Shown here: positions 1 through 12,317 of the stretch, piece by piece
How the letters are laid out: the number at the start of each line of letters is the position of its first letter
How positions within the stretch are numbered: position 1 is the stretch's first letter
Source of the DNA: Morchella semilibera
Taxonomy: Eukaryota; Ascomycota; Pezizomycetes; Pezizales; Morchellaceae
NCBI GenBank assembly: GCA_009192285.1
Contig: WBVU01000016.1
Coordinates: 1,375,101-1,439,100, forward strand
Length of the DNA: 64,000 nt
Reading direction: 5' to 3'
Made by a program: the position numbers and the translations under genes
The notes under the pieces: model-generated
Seen by the model: only the letters and a program-made list of their open reading frames with translations
Database searches by the model: none
What the model was told of the DNA's origin: nothing

Positions 1-591
1 TGGCTCTTCCCGTCAAGCCACCGACCGCATCACCGCTAGCGCCTTCCTAGGGCGGGAACACGACAGTACCCCTGCTTCATCTTCCCAGTGTTACCCACAA
101 ATCAGTACGTACAGCTTCTCTGCGCACAAGTTTACGTATTCTAGATGATGAGCTAGAGCAGGGTGATTCCAAATTGTACCTGCTATGTATAGATTATACA
201 TAGTAGTATATGTATTATATACCTGCTCCACTAGTTCCTTTCTCAGTAGGTGTGTACCTTACTTTTTGCTGACTGAGACTGAACACTGACCGACCGACCG
301 ACCGAACCCCCTTCGCGCGCACCCCGTTCCTGCGTCGATCGCTCCGCTCGCCAAGGGCTTGGCTTTGAGCCGCACCCTATTTTACCGTGACCCCAAAACC
401 TTAATCCCTAATCGGGTCTAGCCTTATCCACACCGCTACGCTGCACGTGGTTGATTCAAATATTAGCCGGGAGAGCGAGGGAAGAAAAAAAACAACAAAC
501 AACCTCTTTACTATATGATCGACAGGCGATCATTACCGTTAGCTGGCTGGGAGGGTAGGTACTTTGGTGATGGTGATGATGAGTACTTTGG

Positions 592-779
592 TACTTTTAA
601 CGCCCGATCAGATATTCCTATGGGCCTGATTTCAGCCTTAAAAAGGGCTTAGTGAAAAGTCAGTCTAATAAAGACCTTATTCAAGCCTTTTTAAGAATGA
701 TTTGAGGAATATATAAGGTCTTTATTAGACTAACTTTTGACTAAGGCTTATAGGAATATCCGTTCCGGCGTTAAAGTAC
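592..779. mobile_element. Foldback MITE-like element
   Basis: A long imperfect palindrome. The left end GTACTTTTAACGCC is mirrored by GGCGTTAAAGTAC at the right end. Both arms then carry GATATTCCTAT followed by a GGCTTAGT-like block. The inner arms are nearly perfect: GTCTAATAAAGACCTTAT near 663-680 pairs with ATAAGGTCTTTATTAGAC near 713-730. The left arm carries roughly 20 bases missing from the right arm. There is no coding capacity. It is probably a non-autonomous DNA transposon, but no clear target-site duplication can be named because the flanks are themselves GTACTT-rich. Confidence 0.6.
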
Positions 780-1445
780 TTACCTGGCCCCCTAATCCAG
801 ACTAGCTAGAGAGAGCTTGGGGGGGATGGTCAGATCAGCAGAGGTGAGGTACATACTGGGACGGTGGATGGCCCTGAGGTTCACTGGCCCGAAACAAGGA
901 AGGAGCTCGAGCTACATGAGGTACTTTGGGTTGAGACCTTACTTTTTTTTCCCAGCAAGTAGCCTTGCCCGTATGTATTGGATTGGAATTAACGACTTCT
1001 CCTTCTGCCTGCATGGAGATTCGTATTTTCCTTCCTTTTTCCCTTTGATCCTTTGAGAGAGAGACAGAGTGAGAGAGAGAGAGAGTGAGAGAGTGAGAGC
1101 CCGGTTAAGGGCCCGAGTGAGTCGAGTCTATTGCAGCAGAAACCGAAAGGTGAATCAAATTGCCACCACTAACAGGCCTGCCCATCCATGCATTGCATTG
1201 TGGGTGTGTCTCGCCGTCTTGTCACTTCTTGGTCCACACACAAAACGCACCGCCGACGTTCGACGGACGTCGTCGCCAGTCTCATGATTGACAGCAACCG
1301 AAAATGTCTCACCCGCACCCAATCAATCATCAGGGAGCATTCGAGTTGCCACTCCCCCCCTTCGCTAAAGACATCGCCTAAATAGAGTGCCTTCGTGACA
1401 CCACAGAGTACGAGTAAGTACCCCTACCTACGTTGTATGTACTCG

Positions 1446-1560
1446 TCAAATCATGACGTTCCCGGACCCGACCACTATTGCATGCCATACAAAAAGGTGG
1501 CCTTTGCGGGGGCTTTTCTGTGTATGCAATAGCAGTTGAGTCTGGAAACGCCATGAAATT
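1446..1560. mobile_element. Foldback element, diverged copy
   Basis: A diverged copy of the palindromic element at 27601-27717. Both arms carry the diagnostic core: CTATTGCATGCCATAC at about 1475-1490 on the left, and CTATTGCATAC read on the minus strand near 1522-1532 on the right. Outer parts resemble TCATGACGTT and TCATGGCGTT. The arms are far more diverged from each other than in the 27.6 kb copy, so this copy is probably older. No coding capacity. Confidence 0.55.
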
Positions 1561-4500
1561 ACGAGGAGGAGGCCGAGGAGGAGGTAGGTGCTCGCACGCG
1601 CCCCCCCCGTAAGGCAAGGGCACAACGGAGCCGAACCGCACTCCCGCTGCAACTGCACACCACATCACCGCCACCACCGCCGCCATGCGGCGTTTATCCG
1701 CATAACCGCAAGCGCACCGCCGCGGCTGTCTTGTCTGGCTGACCCTGCATTGGCTTACGCATGCATGCGCATATCATCGCGGTCACGTGCAGCGCAGGCT
1801 GAGTGAATTAAGTGCGGCCGCTCGGCCGGTGGTCAGAGAGCAATGTGCTGTAGGCATGGCATGGCATGGCCGGGGAAAGAAAGGAAAGGGAAAAAAGAAA
1901 AAAATCCTGCTGGTCCGTTTCAAACCCAAACCCTTCTTTTTTTTTTTTCTTTTTTTTTTTTTTTTCTTTGGACACGGGAAAGGAAAAAGGCAAAGGGAAA
2001 GGGAAAGGCATTGCTACAGACAGCTCTACAGCTACGGAGTGTGGTGATGATCATGTCAATGGAACGGAATTCTGCACAATTTTTTTTTTTTTTTTTTTTT
2101 CAATGGCCCGGTCTGTAACCTCTAAATGGAGCTCCGGAGGTAAGGAGGGGGAGAGGTAAGGACGGAGAGTTAGTCCAGAGTCCCCACCCTTGTTACCCGG
2201 CGGTGAAGAAGTGCCGTTAATTGGCGGGATAATATATTCTAATACTCTATCACTCATGTAGGTACCGACCGGTAGGTAGGGGAGGATTTAAGCTCAGACT
2301 GCCTAACCCTGATAGCACTCGACTCGCTCGTGATCACATCATCATGCCGTATCTCTAGAGTACATACATGCATACATGTATTTGTAGCTCTACCCCTAGC
2401 TAGCTCAGCATTTTAGCACTCCGGATGTATCGCCGGGCAACACATAGCTAGCTAGAATGTACCTTAGTAGGTACAACTAGACTCCCAGCTTGCGAAACGG
2501 GTGCGGCTTCTTGAGCACGTTTTTTTTTCTCTCCCCCCACCCCTACCCCTTCTTTACCAATAGCTACATGTAGCTAAGAGGACACTGTCTCAAGGTTCAA
2601 CTAGTAGTGCGTGGTGCCTGCAGGCACCGGGGGGAAAGAGGGAAGGGTCTAGAAAGGAGGGATATACGACGTTATCTTGTTCGTTATCTAAGCGGCACCT
2701 GGGTAAGTTGTAGGTTGGTTGGCAGGTAGCTAGGCAGGTACATGTACCGGCTATTTACCGAGTGCTAACCGAAAGGCCCATCCTATCTATCCGACGCTGG
2801 GACCTGGAGGCGCTGGCTGGGTGACTAAGCTGGGATATGGGGAGGGTCAATTGGAGGATGGAGGTCGATGGCTACATTGTATAGCTCTGGCCGTAGAGGG
2901 CGTGTGCGTGCCTGTGGAAGGCGTATGGAGAAGGCACTTACAATATGTGGTAGGTATACTCGACTCTGATCTTTTCAATTCGATAGCTGCGTGTACATTG
3001 TACATACATACACTCGAACCTGTTCTTACTGTGTGTGTGTGTGTGTGTGTACCTACAGCAGCTACAACAATAAGAGTACATACCGGACATCGTATCCACC
3101 AATCCCATCAAACCAGATCGGTGTTTTTTTCTAATTTACCGCATATACCAAAAATATCGAACCGTTAACCTCCTTACAAATCCCCCGTGTTGCTCATATC
3201 CAACACGGGGGAGATCGAGGGGAGATCAGGGACTACTCTATGTACAAGCTAGCTAGCTAATTGCTATCAAAGCATAGCTCAATTTGCCTCACCTAGAGTA
3301 GGTACGTACTTCTTACCTACCAAAGAGCTCTCTTCCAGCACTTTCCAGATCACCAGCAGCGCCCATAGCTACATGTACTCTACTATGTAGCTAGCTCATA
3401 TACATATATTTACATGCATGTAGTAACTCATCATTGTATATTCTAAGGCTAATTTTCCATCCCCATAGCTTATAGCAAGTAGAGCATGTAGAGCAACTTA
3501 GTACATTATGCACTCCAAATAGAGTAGAGTACACACATGCCCCCCAACAACATACCAAAAAAAAATCCCCCAAGCTGCTGCTGCACTCCAAGTCATGTAG
3601 GCTGTACTTCTAACGTACACTCTAGATACATGTACCTACTCTACTCTACAGCTCGGGTACCGAGTCTACGGTGAGGCGAGCCGGCGTAACCGGGTTTCTC
3701 TCCCTCCCTCCCCCCCAGATACAACTGACTAACGGACTGACAGCAGCTCCATACATGCGTATGCCAGCTTATTCACACGCCCGGTCGCGATAGGAATCAA
3801 AAAAAAAAAAAGAATACGAGCGGATTATAGAACGCCACCCCCGGCCGGCGCACCGGCCGGGCATGGTCGTAGAGTAGGACGTACTCCTTACTCTACTGCG
3901 CTGCTCACATATATCTCCTCCTATGTATGTATGTACCTACCCACAGCCACACCATGTAGCAGGTACACAAGTTGCCTAGGGCGAGAGCTCTCGTGAGGGC
4001 TAGCTACATAGTAGCTAGCTAGGCACTAGTATAATGTAATCCCTACGCATCCGCGCAACCACAACCGCACCGCAGAGAGGGCCGGCATAATTACCTGTGG
4101 AAAAAAAAAAAGAAAGAAAAGAAAAGAAAAGAAAGAAAAGAAAAAGAAAGGCCGAGTAGCTACTTATGTAGGTAGTACTGGAAAAAAAAAAAAACCTACT
4201 TCATAGCACGATCGTAGGCTTGGGGGGGAGCGGTTATCGACTGTAAATCGCCGGTAATTGATCCTGATAAGCTCAGCTGGGTGTGGCACTGCCGGGTGTT
4301 GGACTGAACCCCCCCGGGGGGGGCATATTGTTATAACCAGTCTCAGCATACATACACACATGTACTTGTGTGTGCATTTACCACGGCTAAGCTTTCCCAA
4401 CTACTCCACGCTAGCCCCCCTTCCCCGGCGTTCTTGTCGTCTTTGTCGTCTTTGTCGACGTCGGCGATATTGGGTCGGGTTGGATATGGGGTCGGCGATA

Positions 4501-5600
4501 ATCTACTCTAGCTAGCTGGGCTGGCTTGAGATTCAAACAGCCGTCGTTGCATAAACTAAGTACATGTACTCTACGTCATATTTGATATATATATGCAATG
4601 TATGAGTATATGTACGGACGGGTATATTCCACAGCTACATACATACGTTACATCGACAACATCTATTTCCCGATATGTAGGTACGTACGGAATGATATTC
4701 CATCTACACCGTTACCTTGATATGATCTGAGTCTGAGCTGATTAATTATATATAAGTATCTACCACAAGTGTCTCACCCGCAAGAACGGCTTCCCATCCC
4801 ATTCACCCCATCCCATCCCATCCCATCCCATCCATTGAAACCTGGAAGTACAAAGTAGCAATAGAAATGTCCTATGGCGGACCCGGAGACCAATTACCAA
4901 GAATTTCATTGTGCACAATGTGGCTGCGCGCGTTTTATGGTTGCTGGTCTACGTACCACCGGATGATATGGCCGTGGCATGGGATGCGGTGGGGTGGGAT
5001 TGGAGACACTCACTCGCTCTCCTGGGGTAGTAGGCCGACTGATCCTAAGCTCTCTCTCTCCTCGGAGCTCCTACATGGAGGTCGAGTGCGCCAATTGATC
5101 ACTTCGTTCCTCTCACTCACTCTCTATATCGATCTGCCTACTCCTGTAAATACATGATCATCATGATACGAATGCGTCCCTCCCATGCGCTGTAATTACA
5201 CACACACACACACGTCGCATTCAAATACCCCATTAGAAAAGAGGGGGAGAAGGGGGAGAAGGGGAGAAAGAAAAGAAAAAGACACCCGACCTTGAAATCC
5301 CACTCCCAATCACAAACTATCACCCGGCCCCATTTCCACCAATCCCCCACCCACCCCCACCCACCTCCTCCTCCTCTGTGCCACTACCACCACCACAACC
5401 ACTAGGCCCTACCTACATTGTACCTCCATAAAATGTACGTCCACCGCACCATTCTGAAACACTCTGTCCCTCCTCCTCCTCCTCCATCGAACTTGCCAGG
5501 ACCCCCCGTCTATCCCGGCTACCAACGGATCAGTGCGTCCGCGCACTCTCCGTCTCTCCAAGCTGTCTAGTATACTAAAGTATACATACATACATACATA

Positions 5601-5783
5601 CAGTATGAAAAAATGGGATGAAATTACTACTATAGGACTACGGAATTTAGTGATAAATACCGAATTAAATCGGCATTAGAGGAAGAGTACTGTATAAATA
5701 CCGTATGCTTACCGCAATGCTTACCGCAATGCTAGCGTACCAACGAGAATACCGTAGTGATCCCATCCCTCTTTTTGGTACTG
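5601..5783. mobile_element. TA-CAGTA MITE, copy 1
   Basis: Begins CAGTATGAAAAAATGGGATG and ends with the inverted counterpart CCATCCCTCTTTTTGGTACTG, giving terminal inverted repeats of about 30 bp. It is homologous along its whole length to 37287-37457. Compared with that copy it has an extra tandem unit GCTTACCGCAAT (around 5707-5731). The left flank is TA and the right flank TG. CAGT termini with a TA target are typical of Tc1/mariner-like elements; with no transposase it would be non-autonomous. Confidence 0.75.
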
Positions 5784-6736
5784 TGCATACATACATACTA
5801 CACTACATGTAGTTGTAACTACCTCGTTCCCGAATATCGCCCCCCAGCTAGTTTATACCCCATGGGGGGGGGGTTCCCATCCCTCCACCGCCACATGTAC
5901 TCCCCCCCCCCCCTGCTGGGTAACCGACCTGTTCCTAGCCTAAAATACCGCATACCTGATTACCAGTGCACCAGTCAGTACGGTGCTGGTCCAACCCAAT
6001 CAGCCGGGGACGAATCTGTTGGGTGTAGGTTGTGTGTGGGTTGTACATGTATATTCCACCGGCACGACGCGAGAGGGAGCCGGATAGGATGGGTCGTCTA
6101 GGACGAGGGGGGGTTGAGCTTGAAGAAGGAGGAGGGGGGGGAGTTACTAATCGTGAGCTTTGGAGTTGTGGAGGACCGGGGGTATGGTTGTATTTGTGGT
6201 GGTGTTGTGGTGGTTGTTGAAGATTTTGTTTGTGTTCTGTTTTTTTGCGTGCTAGATAGTTACTTAACTATGTTATATTATGTAGCTACATGTATGCACA
6301 TAGCTAGCTCGTATCGTTGCAGAGCTGTATGCATTGCAGATCATGAAATTATTACTATATGTGCGCTCGATATAGATATAGACCACCCGACCGAGCGCGC
6401 AACCCCTGATATTATTATTATTATATATTTTCTTTAACCATTCCCCTAAAGAGTTTAAACAGAGACCCATCAAGAATACTAAAGCCGTAGTAGTTTTATA
6501 TTGTTGTTAACACAACTACGGCTAACGCGTGTAATATAAACATACTCATATCAGACCCCAAAGCACAAGATATCACTCGGACCCGGGCTTATCCCCCTAG
6601 CCATCCTTCAATCGTTCTAGAGGACTATCCAACCAATAGTACAGCAATTTACAATATCGATCTCTTAAACAAAATTTGCACCAGGAAAACAAAAAAGAAG
6701 AAGGAAAAAGAAAGGAAAAAGAAAACGAAATACAAC

Positions 6737-7927
6737 TTACATCCATGCTTGCATGTCCTCATCATCATCCTTAGGGCCATTGATTTGAAAGCCTGGGTCC
6801 GCCATACAGGTCATCAAATTGGCATCCTGGATTTCTCTCTGGGCATCCTCAAAGGCCTGCTGAGAATCTTCAAACTCATACACCTTTTTAGCTTCGCCAA
6901 TGCTCAACCTCCCAATAGCCAACATTTCCATCGCGGTTCTAAAATCATCGGGGAGACAGCTGGAGCTACCCCTGATAACGATTTCCTTTACACAAGCCAT
7001 GCCCATCGGAAAACTCAAAGGCCTGTCGTACCCATACATGTTGGAGAATAGTTGAAGATACATCCCACGGCTCCTGAGAACACAGATCCCGGCGTTCATC
7101 AACGCCTCTATTCCAGAGGCTTCAATAACGACGTGGGCACCTTCACCCAAGTCGTGTTTATGGATGATATGTGTTGCAATTTCCCCAGGCGAATCTGAAA
7201 ACTCCCTATAGGGATGGCATCCCTTTCCGACAACGGCCACCTTCGTAGCGCCACAGGCTCTTGCCACGTCTGCGCAGTAATATGCGGCAGTGTTCTCGCC
7301 AAAGATAATGACGCTATCGCCAGATTTGATCCCGGCCCGCCTGCAGATGTGAAAAGCAATGGCATAACACCCGACAAGTGCCCCCTGCACAAACGTGAGG
7401 TTATCGGGAAGGATAGTACAGAGATCTTCTGTTATGACGCAGTACTTCGAGAGGGTGCCATCGAATGGCGGAACGCCCATCATCCTCCTCTGTGGGCAGA
7501 GGTTGTACACCCCAGACTTGCAGAAAATGCACACTCGGCAAGGGCTCATGGGCGAAAAGACGACCCGGTCCCCAGCTTTCAAGGTCTTGCAGCCTGGTCC
7601 AACCATGTAAACGATACCCGCAGCATGCATGCCAGGAATATGACCCTTATAGTTGTCCTGTAAACTTGGGCCGTTTCTCCATAGGGCCACCTATAATTCC
7701 ATTACCTTTTTATGAGCGGTTGTAAGGACTTTTGGGGGGAGGGCAACATTTGTAGTTACATCAGAGGCAGAAAAGTCTCTAGAGTAGATGCGTATGATAA
7801 CATCTGTCCGTGATCGAATGAGAGGTTGTGGGCCATTCTCAATGACGCCTTGCCGTGGAGCCTTCAAAATAAAGGATGGATTCTGGGTTGCCAAATATGT
7901 TAGTCTCGAGCCCATGATGATGAACAT
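6737..7927 (-). CDS. Degenerate sorbitol/xylitol dehydrogenase-like MDR protein
   Basis: Two exons: 7760-7927 and 6737-7690, with a 69-nt intron 7691-7759 (GTAACT...TATAG), giving 373 aa, the normal size for polyol dehydrogenases. Similarity runs the full length: an NPSF..LKAP start, the structural-zinc lobe with Cys107, Cys110, Cys113 and Cys121 (PCRVCIFC...NLCP), PPFDGTLSKYC, and a C-terminal nucleotide-binding half. The catalytic zinc ligands are gone: the usual GICGSD is DFSASD, GHEAAG is GMHAAG, and the LIEP glutamate is replaced (ALVGCYAIA). The GxGxxG cofactor loop is FGENTAAY. The frame is intact, so this is either a repurposed non-catalytic paralog or a young decaying gene. The stop codon overlaps a perfect GTAAGT donor word, so a further 3' exon is possible. 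Start chosen at the first ATG; the ATG four codons later is equally possible. Confidence 0.8.
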
Positions 7928-9082
7928 GAAGGGTATTAAACCGCGATAGGATCCGGATCGACAGTTGATAAAGACACTGGGACATCCTCGGCGACAGGTT
8001 TCTGCGGGGGTTTAGGAACAGAAGATGGGCCCTAGATCACCATGTCAGCTTAAGACCATGTTGAGGGGGCTGTATGAATTATTCTCAGACTGAGTTAGAA
8101 TCCGGGTTTTTAGCTATTACGGCGTTATAAATAAAGCTAAACATGCTGGACTTTTGGTGGTTATTAATATGTCCAGTATGAGGTTTAGCGGTGGGAAGTG
8201 ATTTGGACAAAAAGAGCGGGAGGTATCTGATTAATTTGTTTTGTTGGAGACCACGGTTGCAAACAGTCTAGCCAAGCTTTAGGTAGGGGTAGAAGAATGT
8301 CGGGATTTGAAATAGGGATCACAGCTTATCACTCGCTAAATCGTCACACAGTGTCTGTTGATTGATTGGTTCATTAAGCGGGGTGCGGGACTTGATTGAC
8401 TGTAGTAGGAACGCCGGAGCTTTATATAGTAATATAACTCTTGGCATCAAGGAACCTCTAGTGGTACTTCCTAGGCTCGGAAACCACATCCCAACGTCAC
8501 TAGTGCCTAACATCGTTACCCCACAAATGGATGAAGCAAAGGTGTCCTAATAATGATCATTGCAGCACGGTGGTTTCTCAGTGCTATCAGGGTCATGCAT
8601 CCTAGCGTTTTTCAGTTATGTAAAAGAGATTGTAGCTATATAGTAGTATCTCGTGGGGTTACTATGACGAGTCTTCTTTTTTATTTTCTTGTTAATCCTT
8701 CCCTTTATTTGGGGGCCGAGGAAAGCGGGTGGGTGGGGTGGCTACAGTATGAATTGTGGGCAACCCATAAAACCGGGCCAGGAAATAAGATATTCATTCC
8801 ATTTGATTCCAATATATATAGTTGTCTATTGGTATAAAGCCGTGTATTTAAATTCTCCTTCTCACCCCAGAAAACAACCCAACAATCGCAGAAAGAAAGA
8901 AAATAAACGTATTTGTGTACATACACGCGCAATACAAACACCCCAACAAGTATGACCTATTTCGGTCTCTATACTGGGAATATAATATATAGGAAAGCTC
9001 TTTTATCGGAGTATATCCAGCTGCTCCTAAACCCCTAGCTAGAAATATCAACCTAATCCACTCATTCCAAAGCAAAGCGGAT
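7928..9082. other. Intergenic, no gene seen
   Basis: Lies between the 5' end of the dehydrogenase-like gene and the 3' end of TPS2, both on the minus strand. It should contain the dehydrogenase promoter and the TPS2 3' end. I see no conserved protein and no long repeat. Confidence 0.5.
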
Positions 9083-12000
9083 TTAAAGGCTAGGCTTCCC
9101 TTCGCCACTAGCCTTCTCAATTTCTTCTAGGGTTGTAGTTCCCACCAACAGACTAATGCCCTCAACAACATCAGATGGCTCCAAAAGGTGGTAATTAGCC
9201 TCAGTCTCTTTCGAAGCCGGACCGACAGTAACGGTGAAGACTGTTTCTTTTGGAAGGGACGCTTTTTCGAGGGCCCGGAACATGTCTATTTAAATGTTAG
9301 TTTCGATCTCATGTGGAAAAGAACCAATAGCACTAGCTTGAGCAGTTGGGAGAGATATTATAGTGGGATAATATAAAATCTTGGCACTCACCCTCGTCAG
9401 TAGTATCATCTCCGGCGCACCAAACGAATGCGGGCGGTACATCGGAAGTTTCAACCAATTTTCTCGCAATTTCACCCTTGTTGACAAACTTTGGCCTAAC
9501 TTCTAGGTTCGCCTTTCCAGTCATGACCTCGACTTCATGTCCTAGCTCGTTCATCAGGTTAGATAGCTCAGTCATGCATTCTCGAGCTTGGAATGCGCCA
9601 TGCTCGGGATCTGCACGACGGTAGTGCCAAGTCACAGCTACGGATTTACGTTCGATGAAGGAGCCTAATTAAAAATATTTGTCAGTATATCATGGCTTGC
9701 ATAGGGCCGCTTGTGAGATGAGATGTAAGATGAGGGAAACTAAGGCGAAGTTCCATGTACCTTGAGTACGCTCCGTATATCGAGAGAAAACCTCCATGGC
9801 AACCTTCTGCCAGCTCATATCCATACTCTCTGCCAAATTCTCCCATGTATCATTTCCTGGCATTCTTATGAAACACCCGTGTTCTGCGCTCAATCCAAGC
9901 TCTCCGATGTGTCCTAACCACTCTTCCAGAAATTTCTGGTCTCTACCCGAAATGATCCAAACCTGATTTCCTTCCTCTTGTGCAAGTTTTTTGATGCTCC
10001 TCACAACTTTATCCGCAGGAATAGCCATTTCCGGGTCCGTAACGATAGGGGTAAGAGTTCCGTCATAGTCAAACATGAATAAGCGTTTCCCTTTCCCCTC
10101 CCCCGCGGCTTGGTACGCTTCTAAAAAGCGTCTCCGATTGAGTTCTGGTGTCATTGAATGGGTTGATTGGTAGGATAATTCGGCAAGTAGTTTATTAAGA
10201 AATTGTGAATTCCAGGTTTGCACGGTATTAGTAGTAACGTAGTCGTAAAGCTTTCCGTGAAGATGTCTCTTCTCCTCGTCTGTCAGGGATAGACAGGTGG
10301 CAATGGCGTCTGCAACCCCTCTGGTGTTTGTAGGGTTTACAATTACTGCGTCGGTAAGGGATTCGGCGGTACCCGTAAATTCAGATAGGATGACTGGTCC
10401 GTGCTTATCTTTTTGGCAGACGACGTACTCGAGTGAGGTCGTGTTCATACCATCACGCACAGAAGTAATAAGGCCAAGGTCTGCGACACGAAGAAGTGCG
10501 TAGTATTCTTCCGGCTCTAGATACTGGGGGTAATGCTGGACTGGGGAAAAGTGCAACGACCCGTACTTCCCATTAATATGTGAAACAAGCTCCGCAACCT
10601 GGTGTTCGATGGTGGAAGATTGTGATAGTGAGGATGGAGAAGTGACCTGGATAAGGACAACCTGTAATAAATAAGAGGGGCAAGCTTTAGCGTTAGATCT
10701 AATTGCAATCTACCAACTGCAGGGGTTCCCACGCCAAGCCCTATTGCGGGGGTAGAAAAATAGAAAACTGGGAAAAACTGTGGGTGAGAAAAGCGCATTA
10801 CATACCTTGCCGATAAACTCCGGATATAGGTCTAGAAACCTTTCAAAAGCCCTCAACTTTTGTACAACCCCACGCACACTATCAAGCCGATCTCTACCAA
10901 CAATTATTTGACGCCCAACATAGGCATTTTTGATGATTTCCATCTTGGCGCTGATGCTTGTACCTTCAGCCGCATTCAAGAGTTTCTCCACATCAATCCC
11001 GATGGGCAAAGCTTCGACGGCACAATGCGCTCCGTGAGTATCTACGCCCGCCACATTACCCCGAGCATCATAGCTCTCCGTATATCCCAGTAGTCTCTTA
11101 CAGCACGATGTGAAATGCTTCTTATAAGTATCAGACTGGAAAGCGACCATGTTTGCTGCGAGCATTCCCGAAAGTAGTGCCTTACGGCGGGAGAGAACCT
11201 TGAAGATTTCACTAGAGGGCCAGGGCGCATGCATAAAAAGGCCGATGTAGATGTCCTTACCGGCTCGTTGGCGGAGTATCTCCGGTAACATTAATAGATG
11301 ATAGTCGTGGATCCAGACGATATCACCTGGCTTATATACTTTCATAATTGCATCGGCAAAGGCATTGTTGAACTCCAAGTAGTCGCACCACCATGAACGT
11401 TCCTGGAGAGCAGATCCCTCATGAGGGGAGAAGTCCTGTGGGACGATGTAATGGAATAGCGGCCAGATGACTATAAAAGTCAGTAACTTGTAGTCGTGTT
11501 GATCTTCACCCGAATGCCCTAGCTTCATCATGTTATATCAAACATACCTCTCTCTGCATAATTTCTCCATCTATCTACCCCCCCGATACCCATTTTTCCA
11601 TCCTCGTCACCTCCTATCCATACTGGAACAACATCACCCCATCCGGCTGCTTTCCCCTTCTCTGACAAAAGACTTTCCAATTCATTTCTGTCATCCTTAA
11701 ATACCTTAATCTCCTCGTCTTCTTGGGTACCATAGTCAGCTGTCATTGTCATTCTATTCCCGTCGTGCTTTATCAACGGTACTGGTGGCGGAACATGATA
11801 AGACTTGGTCCTCGTCATCTGCGGCGCGTAGCCCGCGGATACCGGGAACTGCCCCGAGCCTTTAGATCCCCCGGTTGCATTTGGCCGGGCTGGTTTGATT
11901 GGAGGTAACTCATGAATTTCGCCTGTCCATCCTACAAACGTAGTCTCCCATGGTGCTGCATCAGAGCTTAGATTCCTGATGGCATCATACAAGGCCGAAG

Positions 12001-12317
12001 AACCACGTCGTGGGAAAAGGTCCTGCGTCGTGGGTTAATATTTAAACCCTTCTAATGTCACAATGAAGGGGACATAGACGAACCCATTCTCCACCCCGAC
12101 GATATCCCAGGGAGTAAGGTAGAAAACATGCTGCGGAGATAACTCTTCCAGAGAGCTTTAGCCCTTCATGGGCGTCGCTCGGGCCTACCATCTTTGCGGC
12201 CTTATCTTGAATAGCTCCAATTGATGTTGCTGTAGCAAGGGGAGATGGTCTGAAAGGCTTTGAGGATGTAGTAATTCCGGCCAGCTGGCGAAGCGTAGGA
12301 CCTGCATGGGATTCCAT
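9083..12317 (-). CDS. TPS2: Trehalose-6-phosphate phosphatase (Tps2)
   Basis: Six exons in transcription order: 12084-12317, 11548-12022, 10806-11470, 9761-10661, 9392-9664, 9083-9285. Together they encode 916 aa, close to yeast Tps2. It dephosphorylates trehalose 6-phosphate to trehalose in the cytosolic trehalose synthase complex. The N-terminal half is the GT20 synthase-like domain (SGRVISAACFLPYSLG, FVGWTGE, VWIHDYHLLMLPEILR, GLFMHAPWPSSEIF, GRDRLDSVRG). The C-terminal half is a HAD phosphatase with DYDGTLTPI (nucleophile Asp), WIISGRD and GDDTTDEDMF split across the last intron. Introns are 61, 77, 144, 96 and 106 nt. The first has an unusual GTTCGT donor but restores EWDLFPRRGSSALYDA, expected for the family. 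The start is the first ATG in frame; a further in-frame open stretch upstream (12382-12522) could not be joined with a consistent phase. Confidence 0.93.

Larger units (their letters stand above)
1..6736. other. Gene-free repeat-rich region
   Basis: No open stretch here looks like a conserved protein; the open frames are under about 120 codons and follow low-complexity sequence. The region is full of short words such as TAGCTAGC and TACATGTA, homopolymer runs (T runs near 1937-1967 and 2081-2100, A runs near 3800, 4100 and 4181), a GT run near 3031-3049, a GAAA-type purine tract near 4110-4150 and a CCCAT tandem near 4799-4836. It holds three foldback elements listed separately (592-779, 1446-1560, 5601-5783). 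A 10-bp stem hairpin lies at about 6482-6525. Confidence 0.6.
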
